Origin: Chryseobacterium flavum
Lineage (GTDB): Bacteria; Bacteroidota; Bacteroidia; Flavobacteriales; Weeksellaceae
DNA length: 64,000 nt
Assembly: GCF_003385595.1 (NCBI RefSeq)
Contig: NZ_QNUE01000004.1
Coordinates: 62,001-126,000, forward strand
Reading direction: 5' to 3'
The notes below the pieces were generated by a model. That model was not told the origin of the DNA. It saw only the letters and a program-made list of their open reading frames with translations, and made no database searches. Position numbers and translations under genes: made by a program. How positions within the stretch are numbered: position 1 is the stretch's first letter; each line of letters starts with the position of its first letter. Positions 45,090 through 54,319 of this stretch are shown here, piece after piece.

Positions 45090-46232
45090 ATGGAATTTCC
45101 GGTTTTACTTATAGTTATTATTGGATTGGCCCTGGTCTTCGACTATATCAATGGTTTTCATGATGCAGCCAACTCAATTGCGACTATAGTTTCTACAAAA
45201 GTTTTAACTCCATTCCAGGCTGTACTTTGGGCGGCGCTATGGAACTTTGCAGCTTTTTTCCTGGCTGCCTATGTTATTGGAGAATTTAAAATTGGTAATA
45301 CAATTGCCAAAACAGTTAACGAGAATTTTATCACATTAGAAGTTATCTTTTCAGGGCTTGTGGCAGCTATTGCCTGGAACCTTCTTACCTGGTGGTTCGG
45401 AATCCCTTCATCATCATCACATACGCTGATCGGAGGATTTCTCGGGGCCGCATTGATGCACGCCTTTATGCTGGACTATCATGATGTGGCATCTGCACAG
45501 CCGGATTTAGGAATGTGGGAGACTGCTAAAGAAGCATTCAGCCAGGTAACCCATCAGAGTGTGGTAAAGTTTGATAAAGTTATTCCTATCTTCCTGTTCA
45601 TTTTCATGGCACCGATTATAGGGATGATTATCTCAATCATTATTACCCTGATTATTGTACATCTGTATAAAAAATCAAATCCACATAAGGCAGATCAGTC
45701 TTTTAAAAGGCTTCAGCTGGCTTCTTCAGCATTGTTCAGCTTAGGACATGGTCTAAATGATGCCCAGAAAGTAATGGGGATTATAGGAGCAGCTCTGATC
45801 TATTATCATGTTGAGATGCTGAACGATCCTATTTATGTGAACATTGCACCTGCAGCCCGTTTTGATTATTTTGCACAGCATTATCTTTGGGTTCCATTGG
45901 TTTCATTCCTGGCAATCGGTTTAGGAACAATGAGCGGAGGATGGAAGATCATCAAGACAATGGGAACCAAAATTACGAAAGTAACTTCACTGGAAGGAGT
46001 AAGTGCAGAAACTGCGGGAGCAATAACGCTCTTTATTACAGATCATTTCGGAATTCCTGTATCTACAACACACACGATCACAGGTTCTATCATCGGAGTT
46101 GGTTTAACAAAAAGAATTTCAGCTGTAAGATGGGGAATTACTGTAAGCTTACTGTGGGCTTGGGTATTAACGATTCCGATTTCAGCTATCGTAGCGGGAA
46201 TTACCTACCTTTTGGTAACTTTCCTTTCCTAG
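45090..46232 (+). CDS. PiT-family inorganic phosphate transporter
   Basis: 380 residues with about ten membrane helices. The duplicated family signatures are visible: DYINGFHDAANSIATIVST near residue 18 and SLGHGLNDAQKVMG near 215, plus GIPSSSSHTLIGG and GIPVSTTHTITGS. It is a phosphate symporter driven by protons or sodium, acting in the inner membrane and co-transcribed with the DUF47 gene just upstream. Closed by a terminator at 46258. Confidence 0.94.
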   Translation: MEFPVLLIVIIGLALVFDYINGFHDAANSIATIVSTKVLTPFQAVLWAALWNFAAFFLAAYVIGEFKIGNTIAKTVNENFITLEVIFSGLVAAIAWNLLTWWFGIPSSSSHTLIGGFLGAALMHAFMLDYHDVASAQPDLGMWETAKEAFSQVTHQSVVKFDKVIPIFLFIFMAPIIGMIISIIITLIIVHLYKKSNPHKADQSFKRLQLASSALFSLGHGLNDAQKVMGIIGAALIYYHVEMLNDPIYVNIAPAARFDYFAQHYLWVPLVSFLAIGLGTMSGGWKIIKTMGTKITKVTSLEGVSAETAGAITLFITDHFGIPVSTTHTITGSIIGVGLTKRISAVRWGITVSLLWAWVLTIPISAIVAGITYLLVTFLS

Positions 46233-46257
46233 AGTAAGAAAAATATAAAATCTATAG

Positions 46258-46286
46258 AAACTTTGCCTCATCGGGCAAAGTTTTTT
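46258..46286 (+). terminator. Terminator of the phosphate transporter operon
   Basis: Stem AAACTTTGCC/GGCAAAGTTT, short loop, then TTTTTT ending. Confidence 0.85.
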
Positions 46287-46436
46287 GTTATAATTTATGC
46301 AGCAGGATATTCCGGAAAATGTAACTACTGAAATGGTTACAGGATTATCAAACGTTCAGGCTTTTTAAAAAATCTGTAACTTGAAAATCTAATCATACAA
46401 TAGGGGATTTTTATTTTATAAAGCCTTGAAAAATCG

Positions 46437-46444
46437 TATTTTTG
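46437..46444 (+). promoter_or_regulatory. -7 element of the polyprenyl synthase operon
   Basis: TATTTTTG, 18 nt before the ATG at 46463. Confidence 0.5.
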
Positions 46445-46462
46445 TTCAAATTATAAAATTTT

Positions 46463-47434
46463 ATGGAATTTTTAGACAGATATCAGCAGATCGTTGGTGA
46501 CGCCATTAATAAGTACACTTTTAAAGATAAACCTACGGAACTGTATGATCCGATGAATTATATTATTTCTCATGGTGGAAAACGTCTTCGTCCCATTATG
46601 GTTCTGATGGCGTGTGATCTGTTTGGAGGGGATCTTAAACAGGCTATTAAGCCTGCGCTGGCAATAGAATTTTTCCATAATTTTACGCTGATCCATGATG
46701 ACATTATGGATGAAGCCCCATTAAGAAGAAATAAACCCACCATCCATACTTTACACGGAATCAATGTAGGAATCCTTTCCGGAGACGGGCTGATGCTTAA
46801 GGCATATAAGTTTTTTGAAGATCTTGAACCTGAAATTTTCAAAGCATGTATCAGGATCTTTACCCATACCGGACTCTTATTGTGTGAAGGACAGCAATAT
46901 GATATCAATTTTGAAACTCAGGAAGATGTTACTTTTGATGATTATATCAGAATGATCACTTATAAAACCGGAGTTTTAAGTGCTTCTTCTTTTGAAATCG
47001 GAGCATTGATTGCAAGAGCTGACTTTAAAGATGCAAAAGCTATTTTTAATTTTGGAAAACATATCGGTATTGCTTTTCAGATTATGGATGATTATCTTGA
47101 TGTATTCGGGGATCAGGCTCAGTTTGGGAAAAAGCATGCCGGAGATATTTATGAAAATAAGAAAACAGTTTTATACCTGTTAGCAAAAGAACATGCTACA
47201 GAGGAAGAAAGAAAAGAGCTGGATTACTGGTATTCTAAAAAAACGGAGAATGTAGATAAAGTATATGGTGTTGAAAAAATCTTCAGAAGAACAAAAGTAG
47301 ACGAAAAGGCTCTCCGTTTAATTGAGAAGCATAATGAAATCGGACAAAGTTATCTTCAGAAAATAGATATTCCCGAAGAAAAGAAAAAACCGTTTATTGA
47401 ACTGGCAAATTATTTGTTAAGAAGAGAGAGCTAA
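46463..47434 (+). CDS. Polyprenyl diphosphate synthase
   Basis: 323 residues. It condenses isopentenyl diphosphate with allylic diphosphates. The first Asp-rich motif DDIMD is at about 79-83 within HNFTLIHDDIMDEAPLRR and the second, DDYLD, near 209; GGKRLRPIMV is the family's substrate-binding Arg region. Chain length (farnesyl, geranylgeranyl or longer for menaquinone) cannot be read confidently. It heads a run with GSCFA, DUF4269 and TatD genes in tight spacing, probably one operon. Confidence 0.9.
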   Translation: MEFLDRYQQIVGDAINKYTFKDKPTELYDPMNYIISHGGKRLRPIMVLMACDLFGGDLKQAIKPALAIEFFHNFTLIHDDIMDEAPLRRNKPTIHTLHGINVGILSGDGLMLKAYKFFEDLEPEIFKACIRIFTHTGLLLCEGQQYDINFETQEDVTFDDYIRMITYKTGVLSASSFEIGALIARADFKDAKAIFNFGKHIGIAFQIMDDYLDVFGDQAQFGKKHAGDIYENKKTVLYLLAKEHATEEERKELDYWYSKKTENVDKVYGVEKIFRRTKVDEKALRLIEKHNEIGQSYLQKIDIPEEKKKPFIELANYLLRRES

Positions 47435-47496
47435 TACAGGTGGCAGGCAGCAGTATTTACCACCCAACCTGTTTCCTGCCATCTAATCCCTATACA

Positions 47497-48447
47497 ATGA
47501 AATTCAGAACAGAAGTTGATATTCCTGCATCAGAAAAGAAGATCGAAATTGAAGATAAAATATTTTCAATAGGTTCATGTTTTGCTTCTGAAATGACAGA
47601 TTTACTTCAGGATGGACAGCTTCAGACTTTAAATAACCCTTTTGGTACAATTTTCAATCCGTTTTCTATCAATAATGCAGTCAATAGATTACATGATTCT
47701 GCGTTTTATGAAGAAGAGGAGCTGATTACTTACAATGAAGAATATATCTCGCTGGATCATCACACCAGTTTTGATACCCGTTATATTCATCAGACCCTAG
47801 ATAAAATTAACAACGCCATTGAGGCCGGAAATGCCTTTCTGCAGGAAGCTGACTGGATCATCATTACCTATGGATCATCATTTATTTACGAGTTTCTGCC
47901 CAAAAATAAACTGGTGGCTAACTGTCACAAAATTCCACAGAAGTTTTTTGAAAAAAGACTGCTTTCCCATCAGGAACTGACCAGTTCGATTTACCAGACC
48001 ATTCTGGATCTTAAAGACATTTGTAAAGAAGGAGTACAGATCCTGTTTACGGTTTCACCTGTAAGGCATACAAAAGATGGGATGGTAGAAAACCAGTTAA
48101 GTAAATCCAAACTGATTACGGCTGTTCATGAATCAATTTCAATGTTCGAAGACTGTCATTACCTGCCGGTTTATGAAATTTTAATGGATGACCTGCGGGA
48201 TTACCGTTTCTATAAAGAAGATATGATTCATCCCAGCACACAGGCGGTTAATTATATTTTTGAGAAATTCGGAAACGCTTATTTTTCTGATGAAACGAAG
48301 GATTTTATCAAAGAAAATTTTAAAATTATCAAGGCCTTGGAGCATAAAACCAATGATAAGAAAGATCCAAAATTTATTGAGTTCAGAGAAAAACTTGATC
48401 AAAGAATAGACAATCAGCGTAAGAAAGTAAAACATAAAATATTCTAA
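47497..48447 (+). CDS. GSCFA domain protein
   Basis: 316 residues from the ATG at 47497 (MKFRTEVDIPASEKKIEIED). FSIGSCFASEMTDLL is the motif that names the family; NNPFGTIFNPFSI and DWIIITYGSSFIYEF, VSPVRHTKDGM, and DMIHPSTQAVNYIF are its other conserved blocks, recalling an SGNH-hydrolase fold. Function is unassigned; no signal peptide, so probably cytoplasmic. The frame extends 19 codons upstream but that part (MAGSSIYHPTCF) is not family-like. Its stop abuts the next start codon. Confidence 0.88.
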   Translation: MKFRTEVDIPASEKKIEIEDKIFSIGSCFASEMTDLLQDGQLQTLNNPFGTIFNPFSINNAVNRLHDSAFYEEEELITYNEEYISLDHHTSFDTRYIHQTLDKINNAIEAGNAFLQEADWIIITYGSSFIYEFLPKNKLVANCHKIPQKFFEKRLLSHQELTSSIYQTILDLKDICKEGVQILFTVSPVRHTKDGMVENQLSKSKLITAVHESISMFEDCHYLPVYEILMDDLRDYRFYKEDMIHPSTQAVNYIFEKFGNAYFSDETKDFIKENFKIIKALEHKTNDKKDPKFIEFREKLDQRIDNQRKKVKHKIF

Positions 48448-48978
48448 ATGACTGATTTTACGAAGATTGATTATCTGAAAAACGGAAATGAAAGACAGAA
48501 AAGAGCTTACGAACTTCTTACAAAACATCACTTTTTTGAAAAATTAAAGGCATATTCACCTATTTTAGCAGGGACTGTTCCTATTGAAATAGATATAGAA
48601 GGAAGTGATCTGGATCTTATTTTTGAGGTGGATTTAAGATTTGAAGAAGATTTTCTGGATGATTTGATGTTCAGCAGGTTTATTCCTCACGATGTGGAAA
48701 CAAAAGTTGAATATCCTGTCATAAACGGTGAAAAATGCATCACATTAAGTTTCATGCTGGATGAATTTCCCATTGAGATTTTTGGACAGAATAAGCCTAC
48801 CACCCAGCAGAATGCATACCTTCATATGATTGCTGAGCACAAAATATTACAGGAAAAGGGAGAAGAGTTTAAACAAAAAATAATAGAACTGAAAAAACAA
48901 GGCATAAAAACAGAACCGGCTTTCGGAATGATGCTGGGACTTGAAAATCCTTATGAAGATCTGTTGAAATTTAAATAA
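48448..48978 (+). CDS. DUF4269 family protein (nucleotidyltransferase-like)
   Basis: 176 residues, directly abutting the GSCFA gene. ILAGTVPIEIDIEGSDLDLI resembles the GSDLD motif of nucleotidyltransferases, followed by ITLSFMLDEFPIEIFGQNKP and AYLHMIAEHKIL. This fits DUF4269, a family of unknown function. The GS-DLD motif suggests metal and nucleotide binding; activity is untested as far as I know. TatD starts 1 nt after its stop. Confidence 0.85.
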   Translation: MTDFTKIDYLKNGNERQKRAYELLTKHHFFEKLKAYSPILAGTVPIEIDIEGSDLDLIFEVDLRFEEDFLDDLMFSRFIPHDVETKVEYPVINGEKCITLSFMLDEFPIEIFGQNKPTTQQNAYLHMIAEHKILQEKGEEFKQKIIELKKQGIKTEPAFGMMLGLENPYEDLLKFK

Positions 48979-48979
48979 A

Positions 48980-49753
48980 ATGATTGATACACATACACAT
49001 CTATACGCAGAAGAATTCGATGAAGACAGAAAAGAAGCTATTCAGAGAGCTTTAGATAAAGGAATTACCGGATTTTATCTTCCTGCCATTGACTCTGAAT
49101 CCCATGAAAAAATGCTGCAGCTGGAAGCAGAATATCCGGGACAGATTTTTTCAATGATGGGGTTACATCCATGTTATGTAAAACAGGAATCCTGGGAGAA
49201 AGAACTTGAAATCGTAAAAAATTATCTTGATCAGAAAGATTTTCCCGCAATCGGAGAAATCGGGATCGATCTGTACTGGGATAAGACAACACTGGATATT
49301 CAGGTGAAAGCTTTCGAACAGCAGATCGACTGGGCGATAGAAAAAGACCTTCCGATTGTGATCCATACTAGGGAAAGCTTTGATGAAACCTTTGAGGTAT
49401 TGGAAAGAAAGAAACATCCGAAACTGAGAGGGATTTTCCATTGTTTTTCCGGAAATCTGGAACAGGCAAAACATGCTATTGATCTGAATTTTATCTTGGG
49501 GATCGGTGGAGTAGTGACTTTTAAAAATGGTAAGATTGATCAGTTTTTACAGGAAGTCCCCTTAGATAAAATTGTCCTGGAAACGGATTCTCCCTATCTG
49601 GCTCCGGTTCCTCACAGAGGGAAAAGAAATGAAAGTTCTTATCTTGATCTGGTAGCCGGAAAGCTGGTTAACATTTACGGAAAAGATTTTTCAGAGATAG
49701 ACAGGATTACGACTCAAAATGCGAAGAACATTTTTGTGGCTGCTCAAAAATAA
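48980..49753 (+). CDS. TatD family hydrolase
   Basis: 257 residues, TIM-barrel metal-dependent hydrolase. MIDTHTHLYAEEFDED has the HxH metal ligands; GEIGIDLYWD, VIHTRESFDE, GIFHCFSGN and LETDSPYLAPVPHRG are TatD/YcfH hallmarks. Members act as 3'-5' exonucleases or D-aminoacyl deacylases. It is the last gene of the presumed operon; its TAA lies inside a bidirectional terminator palindrome shared with the helicase opposite. Confidence 0.92.
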   Translation: MIDTHTHLYAEEFDEDRKEAIQRALDKGITGFYLPAIDSESHEKMLQLEAEYPGQIFSMMGLHPCYVKQESWEKELEIVKNYLDQKDFPAIGEIGIDLYWDKTTLDIQVKAFEQQIDWAIEKDLPIVIHTRESFDETFEVLERKKHPKLRGIFHCFSGNLEQAKHAIDLNFILGIGGVVTFKNGKIDQFLQEVPLDKIVLETDSPYLAPVPHRGKRNESSYLDLVAGKLVNIYGKDFSEIDRITTQNAKNIFVAAQK

Positions 49754-49791
49754 AATAAAACCCTTTTCAGATCTGAAAAGGGTTTTATTTT
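49752..49791. terminator. 20-bp-arm perfect palindrome, bidirectional terminator
   Basis: AAAATAAAACCCTTTTCAGA (49752-49771) is perfectly mirrored by 49772-49791, with no unpaired bases at the sequence level. It overlaps the TatD stop (49751-49753) and touches the stop of the minus-strand helicase (49790-49792). The T-rich arms provide U-tracts in both directions. Confidence 0.9.
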
Positions 49792-51097
49792 ATTTTTTTC
49801 TTGTAAAATTTTTATTTTTAGGCTTTTTAAACCCAACTGAAGCAGTAGGAGAAGAAGGTTTCTTCTTACTTCTGTTTTTTTGTCCTCCTGAAGCTTGTTT
49901 TGGTCCTTGCTTTTCCGCTCCTGCAGGAACAGGCTTATTATTAGAGTCCCTTTTCTGAATGACAAGATCATCAGTATGGAAAGGATGATCTTTAATCACA
50001 GGAATTTTCTTTCCAATAAGCTTTTCAGTATTCTTTAAATTTAAAAGATCAAGTCCGTCTACAAAAGAAATAGAGGTTCCCTCAGCTCCGGCTCTTCCCG
50101 TTCTCCCGATTCTGTGTACATAGGTTTCAGAAACATCTGACAGTTCAAAATTAATTACGAATTTCAGTTCATCAATATCAATACCTCTTGCTGCAATATC
50201 GGTGGCTACAAGCACCCTGGTTTTTCCGGATTTGAAGTTGTTAAGGGCATTTTGCCTTGCGTTCTGGGATTTGTTTCCATGAATGGCTTCAGCTGAAATA
50301 TTGTCCTTCTGAAGCTTTCTGGCAATTTTATCTGCACCGTGCTTGGTTCTTGCAAAAACCAGAACAGAATCAGAAATATCATTTTTTAAAATATGGGCAA
50401 GCAGATTCAGCTTATTTTCCTTTTCTACAAAGTATACCGATTGTTTAATGGTATCTGCTGTAGAGGAAACAGGCGTTACTTCTACCTTTACAGGATTATT
50501 CAGGATGGAATTGGCTAATTTCTGAATTTCTCCCGGCATTGTTGCAGAAAAAAACAGAGTTTGCCTTTTCTGGGGAAGAAGCTTGATGATTCTCTTAACA
50601 TCATGTACAAATCCCATATCCAGCATACGGTCTGCCTCATCAAGAACAAAGATTTCAAGATTTTTGAGACTGATAATGCCCTGGGCAATGAAGTCAAGTA
50701 GCCTCCCTGGTGTAGCGACCAGGATATCCACTCCTTTTTTAAGGGCTGCCTCCTGGTTACCTTGTTTTACCCCACCAAAAATAACAAGCTGTTTTAAGGG
50801 AAGATATTTCCCATAGGCATTGATATTTTCCTCAATCTGAATAGCAAGTTCTCTTGTAGGAGTAAGAATTAATGCTTTAATATAATTGTTGGAAACTTTA
50901 TTTTTTGATAAATTCTGCAAAATAGGAATAGAAAAAGCTGCTGTTTTTCCTGTTCCGGTCTGGGCACATCCTAAAAAATCTTTCCCTTCTAAAATCTCAG
51001 GAATAGATCTTTCCTGAATAGGCGTGGGATTGGTATATCCTTGTTCCTGAATTGCCTTAGCAATAGGTTCTATTAATTGTAAGTCTGTAAAATTCAA
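49790..51097 (-). CDS. DEAD-box RNA helicase (RhlE-like) with non-ATG start
   Basis: 435 residues if started at the TTG at 51097 ((M)[15 protein letters not shown]); another in-frame TTG lies at 51133. No ATG occurs in frame until well into the helicase core, so a non-ATG start is required unless the sequence has an error. Motifs: [56 protein letters not shown]. The C-terminus is a Lys/Pro/Gln-rich basic tail ([20 protein letters not shown]) typical of RhlE-type helicases. A -7 element and a 9-bp hairpin lie just upstream, suggesting post-transcriptional control. Confidence 0.9.
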   Translation of the reverse strand: MNFTDLQLIEPIAKAIQEQGYTNPTPIQERSIPEILEGKDFLGCAQTGTGKTAAFSIPILQNLSKNKVSNNYIKALILTPTRELAIQIEENINAYGKYLPLKQLVIFGGVKQGNQEAALKKGVDILVATPGRLLDFIAQGIISLKNLEIFVLDEADRMLDMGFVHDVKRIIKLLPQKRQTLFFSATMPGEIQKLANSILNNPVKVEVTPVSSTADTIKQSVYFVEKENKLNLLAHILKNDISDSVLVFARTKHGADKIARKLQKDNISAEAIHGNKSQNARQNALNNFKSGKTRVLVATDIAARGIDIDELKFVINFELSDVSETYVHRIGRTGRAGAEGTSISFVDGLDLLNLKNTEKLIGKKIPVIKDHPFHTDDLVIQKRDSNNKPVPAGAEKQGPKQASGGQKNRSKKKPSSPTASVGFKKPKNKNFTRKK

Positions 51098-51123
51098 ATG
51101 AATTATTTTAAAATTAAATAAAA

Positions 51124-51144
51124 ATTCTTTCAACCTGAAAGAAT
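51124..51144 (-). promoter_or_regulatory. Hairpin in the 5' leader of the RhlE-like helicase
   Basis: ATTCTTTCA (51124-51132) pairs perfectly with TGAAAGAAT (51136-51144) across 3 nt. From the -7 element the transcript should begin near 51144, placing the hairpin at its 5' end, 27 nt before the preferred start codon. Confidence 0.55.
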
Positions 51145-51150
51145 TATCTG

Positions 51151-51158
51151 CAAAGGTA
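51151..51158 (-). promoter_or_regulatory. -7 element of the RhlE-like helicase
   Basis: TACCTTTG on the minus strand; -33 region T-rich without a clear TTTG. Confidence 0.5.
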
Positions 51159-51358
51159 GTTTAAATAATTTTAAGAAAAACATTTCATCGTTAAAGGAAT
51201 CAAAGTATGTTTTTCAGTACTATTTGTTATGAATAAAGTTTAATTTATTTTCTGATTATATGAATATTTTTAACTTTAATTATTGATAGTATTGAAAAAT
51301 TATAATTATTTATAGAGATTACATAAGTGTTTATAAGTATTTATAAGTATTTGTGTTC

Positions 51359-51366
51359 TATATTTG
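51359..51366 (+). promoter_or_regulatory. -7 element of the YadA-head-like gene
   Basis: TATATTTG overlaps the longer frame start at 51364 and lies 22 nt before the ATG at 51388, supporting the shorter protein. Confidence 0.55.
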
Positions 51367-51387
51367 AATACGAATAAAAAAATAATC

Positions 51388-52542
51388 ATGAAAAAAACAA
51401 TCTTTTTGCTTGCAATTGTTGCAGGCCTGAATGTACAAGCCCAAACATGGAATCTTACCGGAAATGCAGGAACAGCTCCCGGCACTCATTTTATCGGGAC
51501 AACAGATAACCAATCGTTGGTTTTCAAAACCGCTAATAGTGAGAAAATGAAGATTACTCCCGGAGGTAGATTTATATTCTTTAACGTAACAGGTGCCGGA
51601 CAGGTCTGGGATAAAAACCTTTTTTTTGGTGGAGGTGTAGATAATCCAACCGGGCTATACAATACGGTTTTCGGAATGGGGGCATTTACTCAGAATGTAG
51701 CCGGGAATGGTAATGCGGCTTTTGGAAATAATGCAATGTCAGCGATTACCAGTGGAAATGATAATGTTTCTGTAGGACAGAATAGTATGCGGCTTACCAC
51801 AGAGGCTTCAATGAATGTAGCTGTAGGGATGAATGCATTGGAGAGTTTTAAAAAGGGAAGAGGAAATGTAGGGGTAGGAAACAGCGCATTGGGATCCGGT
51901 AATTTATCGGGGGATTATAATGTGGCCGTAGGATGGGATGCATTAAGGTATATTGGATCAGGAAACAATAATACAGTGCTGGGAACCGGTTCTTTTTCAG
52001 GAATGACTTCGGGTTCAAATAATATATCTGTAGGATCTTCCAATGCCAAAACCATTCTGTCAGGAAGCAATAATATTTTTATCGGGAATTTTATCACTCC
52101 TTATACTTCATCTCCCCAGAATCAATTAAATATAGGAAACTGGATAGTGGGAAATAACGGAACAATAGGAATTGGCCAGTTCAGTACCCAGCTTCCTGCT
52201 GATGGTATTGCACCGGATGGATTAAAATATAAGCTTTTTGTAAAAGATGGTATCAGAACTGAAAAGATAAAGGTTGATATTGCACTGGACAGTGGCTGGG
52301 CAGATTACGTTTTTGAAAAAGATTACAAGCTGATGCCTTTGAATGAGCTGGAACAATTTATCAGCATCAACGGACATTTACCGGAAGTTCCCACTACAGA
52401 GGATGCGATTAAAAATGGAGTAGAGCTTAAAGAAATGAACATTCTGTTATTAAAAAAGATTGAAGAGCTGACATTGTATACGCTTGAACAGCAGAAAAGG
52501 ATTGAAGCCCTGGAGAAAAAAGTTAATAACTCAATAGATTGA
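51388..52542 (+). CDS. Secreted protein with YadA-head-like repeats and the fibre C-terminal module
   Basis: 384 residues from the ATG at 51388. Residues 1-18 form a signal peptide (TIFLLAIVAGLNVQAQ). Residues about 110-260 contain degenerate 14-22-residue repeats of the N-x-A/S-V/F-G type (NAAFGNNAMSAI, NVSVGQNSM, NVAVGMNAL, NVGVGNSAL, NVAVGWDAL), as in left-handed beta-roll heads of YadA adhesins. The last 80 residues match the C-terminal module of fibre proteins B-D (DYVFEKDYKLMPLNELEQFI, LLLKKIEELTLY and a terminal coiled coil). No YadA membrane anchor or T9SS domain is present. The T9SS-cargo gene starts 1 nt after its stop, so the two are co-expressed; surface adhesion is plausible but inferred. 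Confidence 0.8.
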   Translation: MKKTIFLLAIVAGLNVQAQTWNLTGNAGTAPGTHFIGTTDNQSLVFKTANSEKMKITPGGRFIFFNVTGAGQVWDKNLFFGGGVDNPTGLYNTVFGMGAFTQNVAGNGNAAFGNNAMSAITSGNDNVSVGQNSMRLTTEASMNVAVGMNALESFKKGRGNVGVGNSALGSGNLSGDYNVAVGWDALRYIGSGNNNTVLGTGSFSGMTSGSNNISVGSSNAKTILSGSNNIFIGNFITPYTSSPQNQLNIGNWIVGNNGTIGIGQFSTQLPADGIAPDGLKYKLFVKDGIRTEKIKVDIALDSGWADYVFEKDYKLMPLNELEQFISINGHLPEVPTTEDAIKNGVELKEMNILLLKKIEELTLYTLEQQKRIEALEKKVNNSID

Positions 52543-52543
52543 T

Positions 52544-54256
52544 ATGAAAAAAATTTATATAACATTACTGATGTCAATACCTTTTCTTCTTTTTTCTCAA
52601 CGGCAAAATGATAACTGGTATTTTGGAAATCAGGCAGCGGTGAATTTTTATAACCAGACCCCTGTAGGCATAACCACGAGTAATATGAATTCTATGGAGG
52701 CCTGCGGTACAGTGAGTGATGACGGAGGAAACCTTCTTTTTTATATGAGCGGCGAAAAGATTTGGAACAGGGATAATCAGGTAATGCCCAATGGAACCTT
52801 GCTTGCTCCGTATCAGAATGACTCCGCACAGCAGCTTGTTATTGTCAAAAATCCTGGTAACTCCAAGCAATATTATGTTTTTATTACAGGGGAGAATAGT
52901 GCTCCGATAAACACTATCAGCTATTCTCTTGTAGATATGTCCTTAGGTGCAATCGGATCTAATGGTGCTCCCCTGGGAGATGTAGTGCAGGGAGTTAAAA
53001 ATATTCCGGTTCAGGATAATACAGGCCAGACCTTCTCCTCTGAAGCAATAACGGTAGTTCCCAATGTTCTTGACGAGTCTTTTTGGGTTTTGATTCCGAA
53101 TGGCACAAAACTGTATAGTTATAAAGTGAGTCATCAGGGAATCACTAACGGGAATCCGGTGGTAAGTGATTTGAATTTTCCGGTAAGCTTAAACCAAAGT
53201 AAATATTATTCTATAAAACCTTCTCCGAAGATTCCCTATAATTACAATCATAGCTATTCTCATTATATCTGCATATCGTATTATCTTGATACCAATACGA
53301 CTAATCCTGCTTTTACCAATAAAGTATATTCATTCAATTCCTCTACCGGAATGATTACCCCTGATTACTCACTACAAATTGACGGTATAAGAGGCTATGT
53401 TCCGGAATTTAATAAAGATGCTTCCGTACTGTTTTTAGGGTATCGTAATATTCATGCCATTGATCTTGTCAATTCCACGCCTTCAAATATTCAGCATATG
53501 GAAATTTATCATCCGGCTGTTGATCCGTTATTTGAGAGCTTGGGAATTCAAAGGAATAAATATGGTGATATTTATATAAGCCGGCCCGATAATATCTATC
53601 TGGGTAAAATTCTTAATCCTGATGTCTATGGTTCTTCCATGGGAGTGGATATGAATGCTGTTCCTCTGGCTTCAGGAGGTGCCCGGTATGGGCTGCCACA
53701 ACCTGTTGAATCTCAATATGATGTTACTCCTTATTCACCTTGTATGGATCAGCTGACATTAAGTACTCCTGAAACTCATTATACTTTTTTTACCTATAAT
53801 GTTGCCAAAGAAATTAAAACGATAGGTAATTATGAAATAACTCCAGATCAAGGGATTATCATGAATTCAGGGAACAGTATAACACTTTTACCCAATACCC
53901 TGATAAGGGCTTACCGGTATATTGCTAAAATTACTCCATGTGATCCCAATGCTGTTAACAAATTCACAGCTAATATAGCAAAGACACCAGTAAACATGTT
54001 TCTGAATCTGGATAAAGGAGAGAAGGTAAAGCTAAGTACAGAGCTCAGGATATTTCCTAATCCTGTCCGGGATATTCTGAATATTTCAACGCCCGGAAAG
54101 ATTAATGAAATTGAAATGTATGATATTTCAGGTAAAAAAGTAGATGTAGCCGTCAGAAATAATCAGGTAGATGTAAAAAATATTCCATCCGGCTCCTATG
54201 TTATCAGAATTACTACTGATACGGGAGTTGCTACAAAACAATTTATTAAACGATAA
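52544..54256 (+). CDS. T9SS type A sorting-domain protein
   Basis: 570 residues. Signal peptide 1-19 (KKIYITLLMSIPFLLFSQ). The body starts NDNWYFGNQAAVNF and contains TVSDDGGNLLFYMSGEKIWN, a form I associate with beta-propeller-like secreted proteins of Bacteroidota, with further blade-like repeats to about 400. The last 75 residues are a type A sorting domain: LRIFPNPVRDILNIS, IEMYDISGKKV, VKNIPSGSYVIRITTDTG, ending KQFIKR. It should be exported by Sec, then the type IX system, and attached to or released from the cell surface. Probably co-transcribed with the YadA-head-like gene just upstream. Confidence 0.9.
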   Translation: MKKIYITLLMSIPFLLFSQRQNDNWYFGNQAAVNFYNQTPVGITTSNMNSMEACGTVSDDGGNLLFYMSGEKIWNRDNQVMPNGTLLAPYQNDSAQQLVIVKNPGNSKQYYVFITGENSAPINTISYSLVDMSLGAIGSNGAPLGDVVQGVKNIPVQDNTGQTFSSEAITVVPNVLDESFWVLIPNGTKLYSYKVSHQGITNGNPVVSDLNFPVSLNQSKYYSIKPSPKIPYNYNHSYSHYICISYYLDTNTTNPAFTNKVYSFNSSTGMITPDYSLQIDGIRGYVPEFNKDASVLFLGYRNIHAIDLVNSTPSNIQHMEIYHPAVDPLFESLGIQRNKYGDIYISRPDNIYLGKILNPDVYGSSMGVDMNAVPLASGGARYGLPQPVESQYDVTPYSPCMDQLTLSTPETHYTFFTYNVAKEIKTIGNYEITPDQGIIMNSGNSITLLPNTLIRAYRYIAKITPCDPNAVNKFTANIAKTPVNMFLNLDKGEKVKLSTELRIFPNPVRDILNISTPGKINEIEMYDISGKKVDVAVRNNQVDVKNIPSGSYVIRITTDTGVATKQFIKR

Positions 54257-54268
54257 TACTGAATATAA

Positions 54269-54306
54269 AAATGGTTGTCCGGATCGCGGGCAACCATTTG
54301 TTTTTT
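54269..54306. terminator. Terminator between T9SS cargo and porin-like genes
   Basis: 12-bp stem AAATGGTTGTCC/GGGCAACCATTT (one G-U), 7-nt loop, followed by a T-rich run on + and TTTTT on the minus strand; it can serve both convergent genes. Confidence 0.85.
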
Positions 54307-54319
54307 ATAGTAGGGTAAT

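Noticed and set aside
49719-49971. Short frames across the TatD-helicase palindrome
   Set aside because: They result from the palindrome and the basic tail of the helicase read in the wrong frame.
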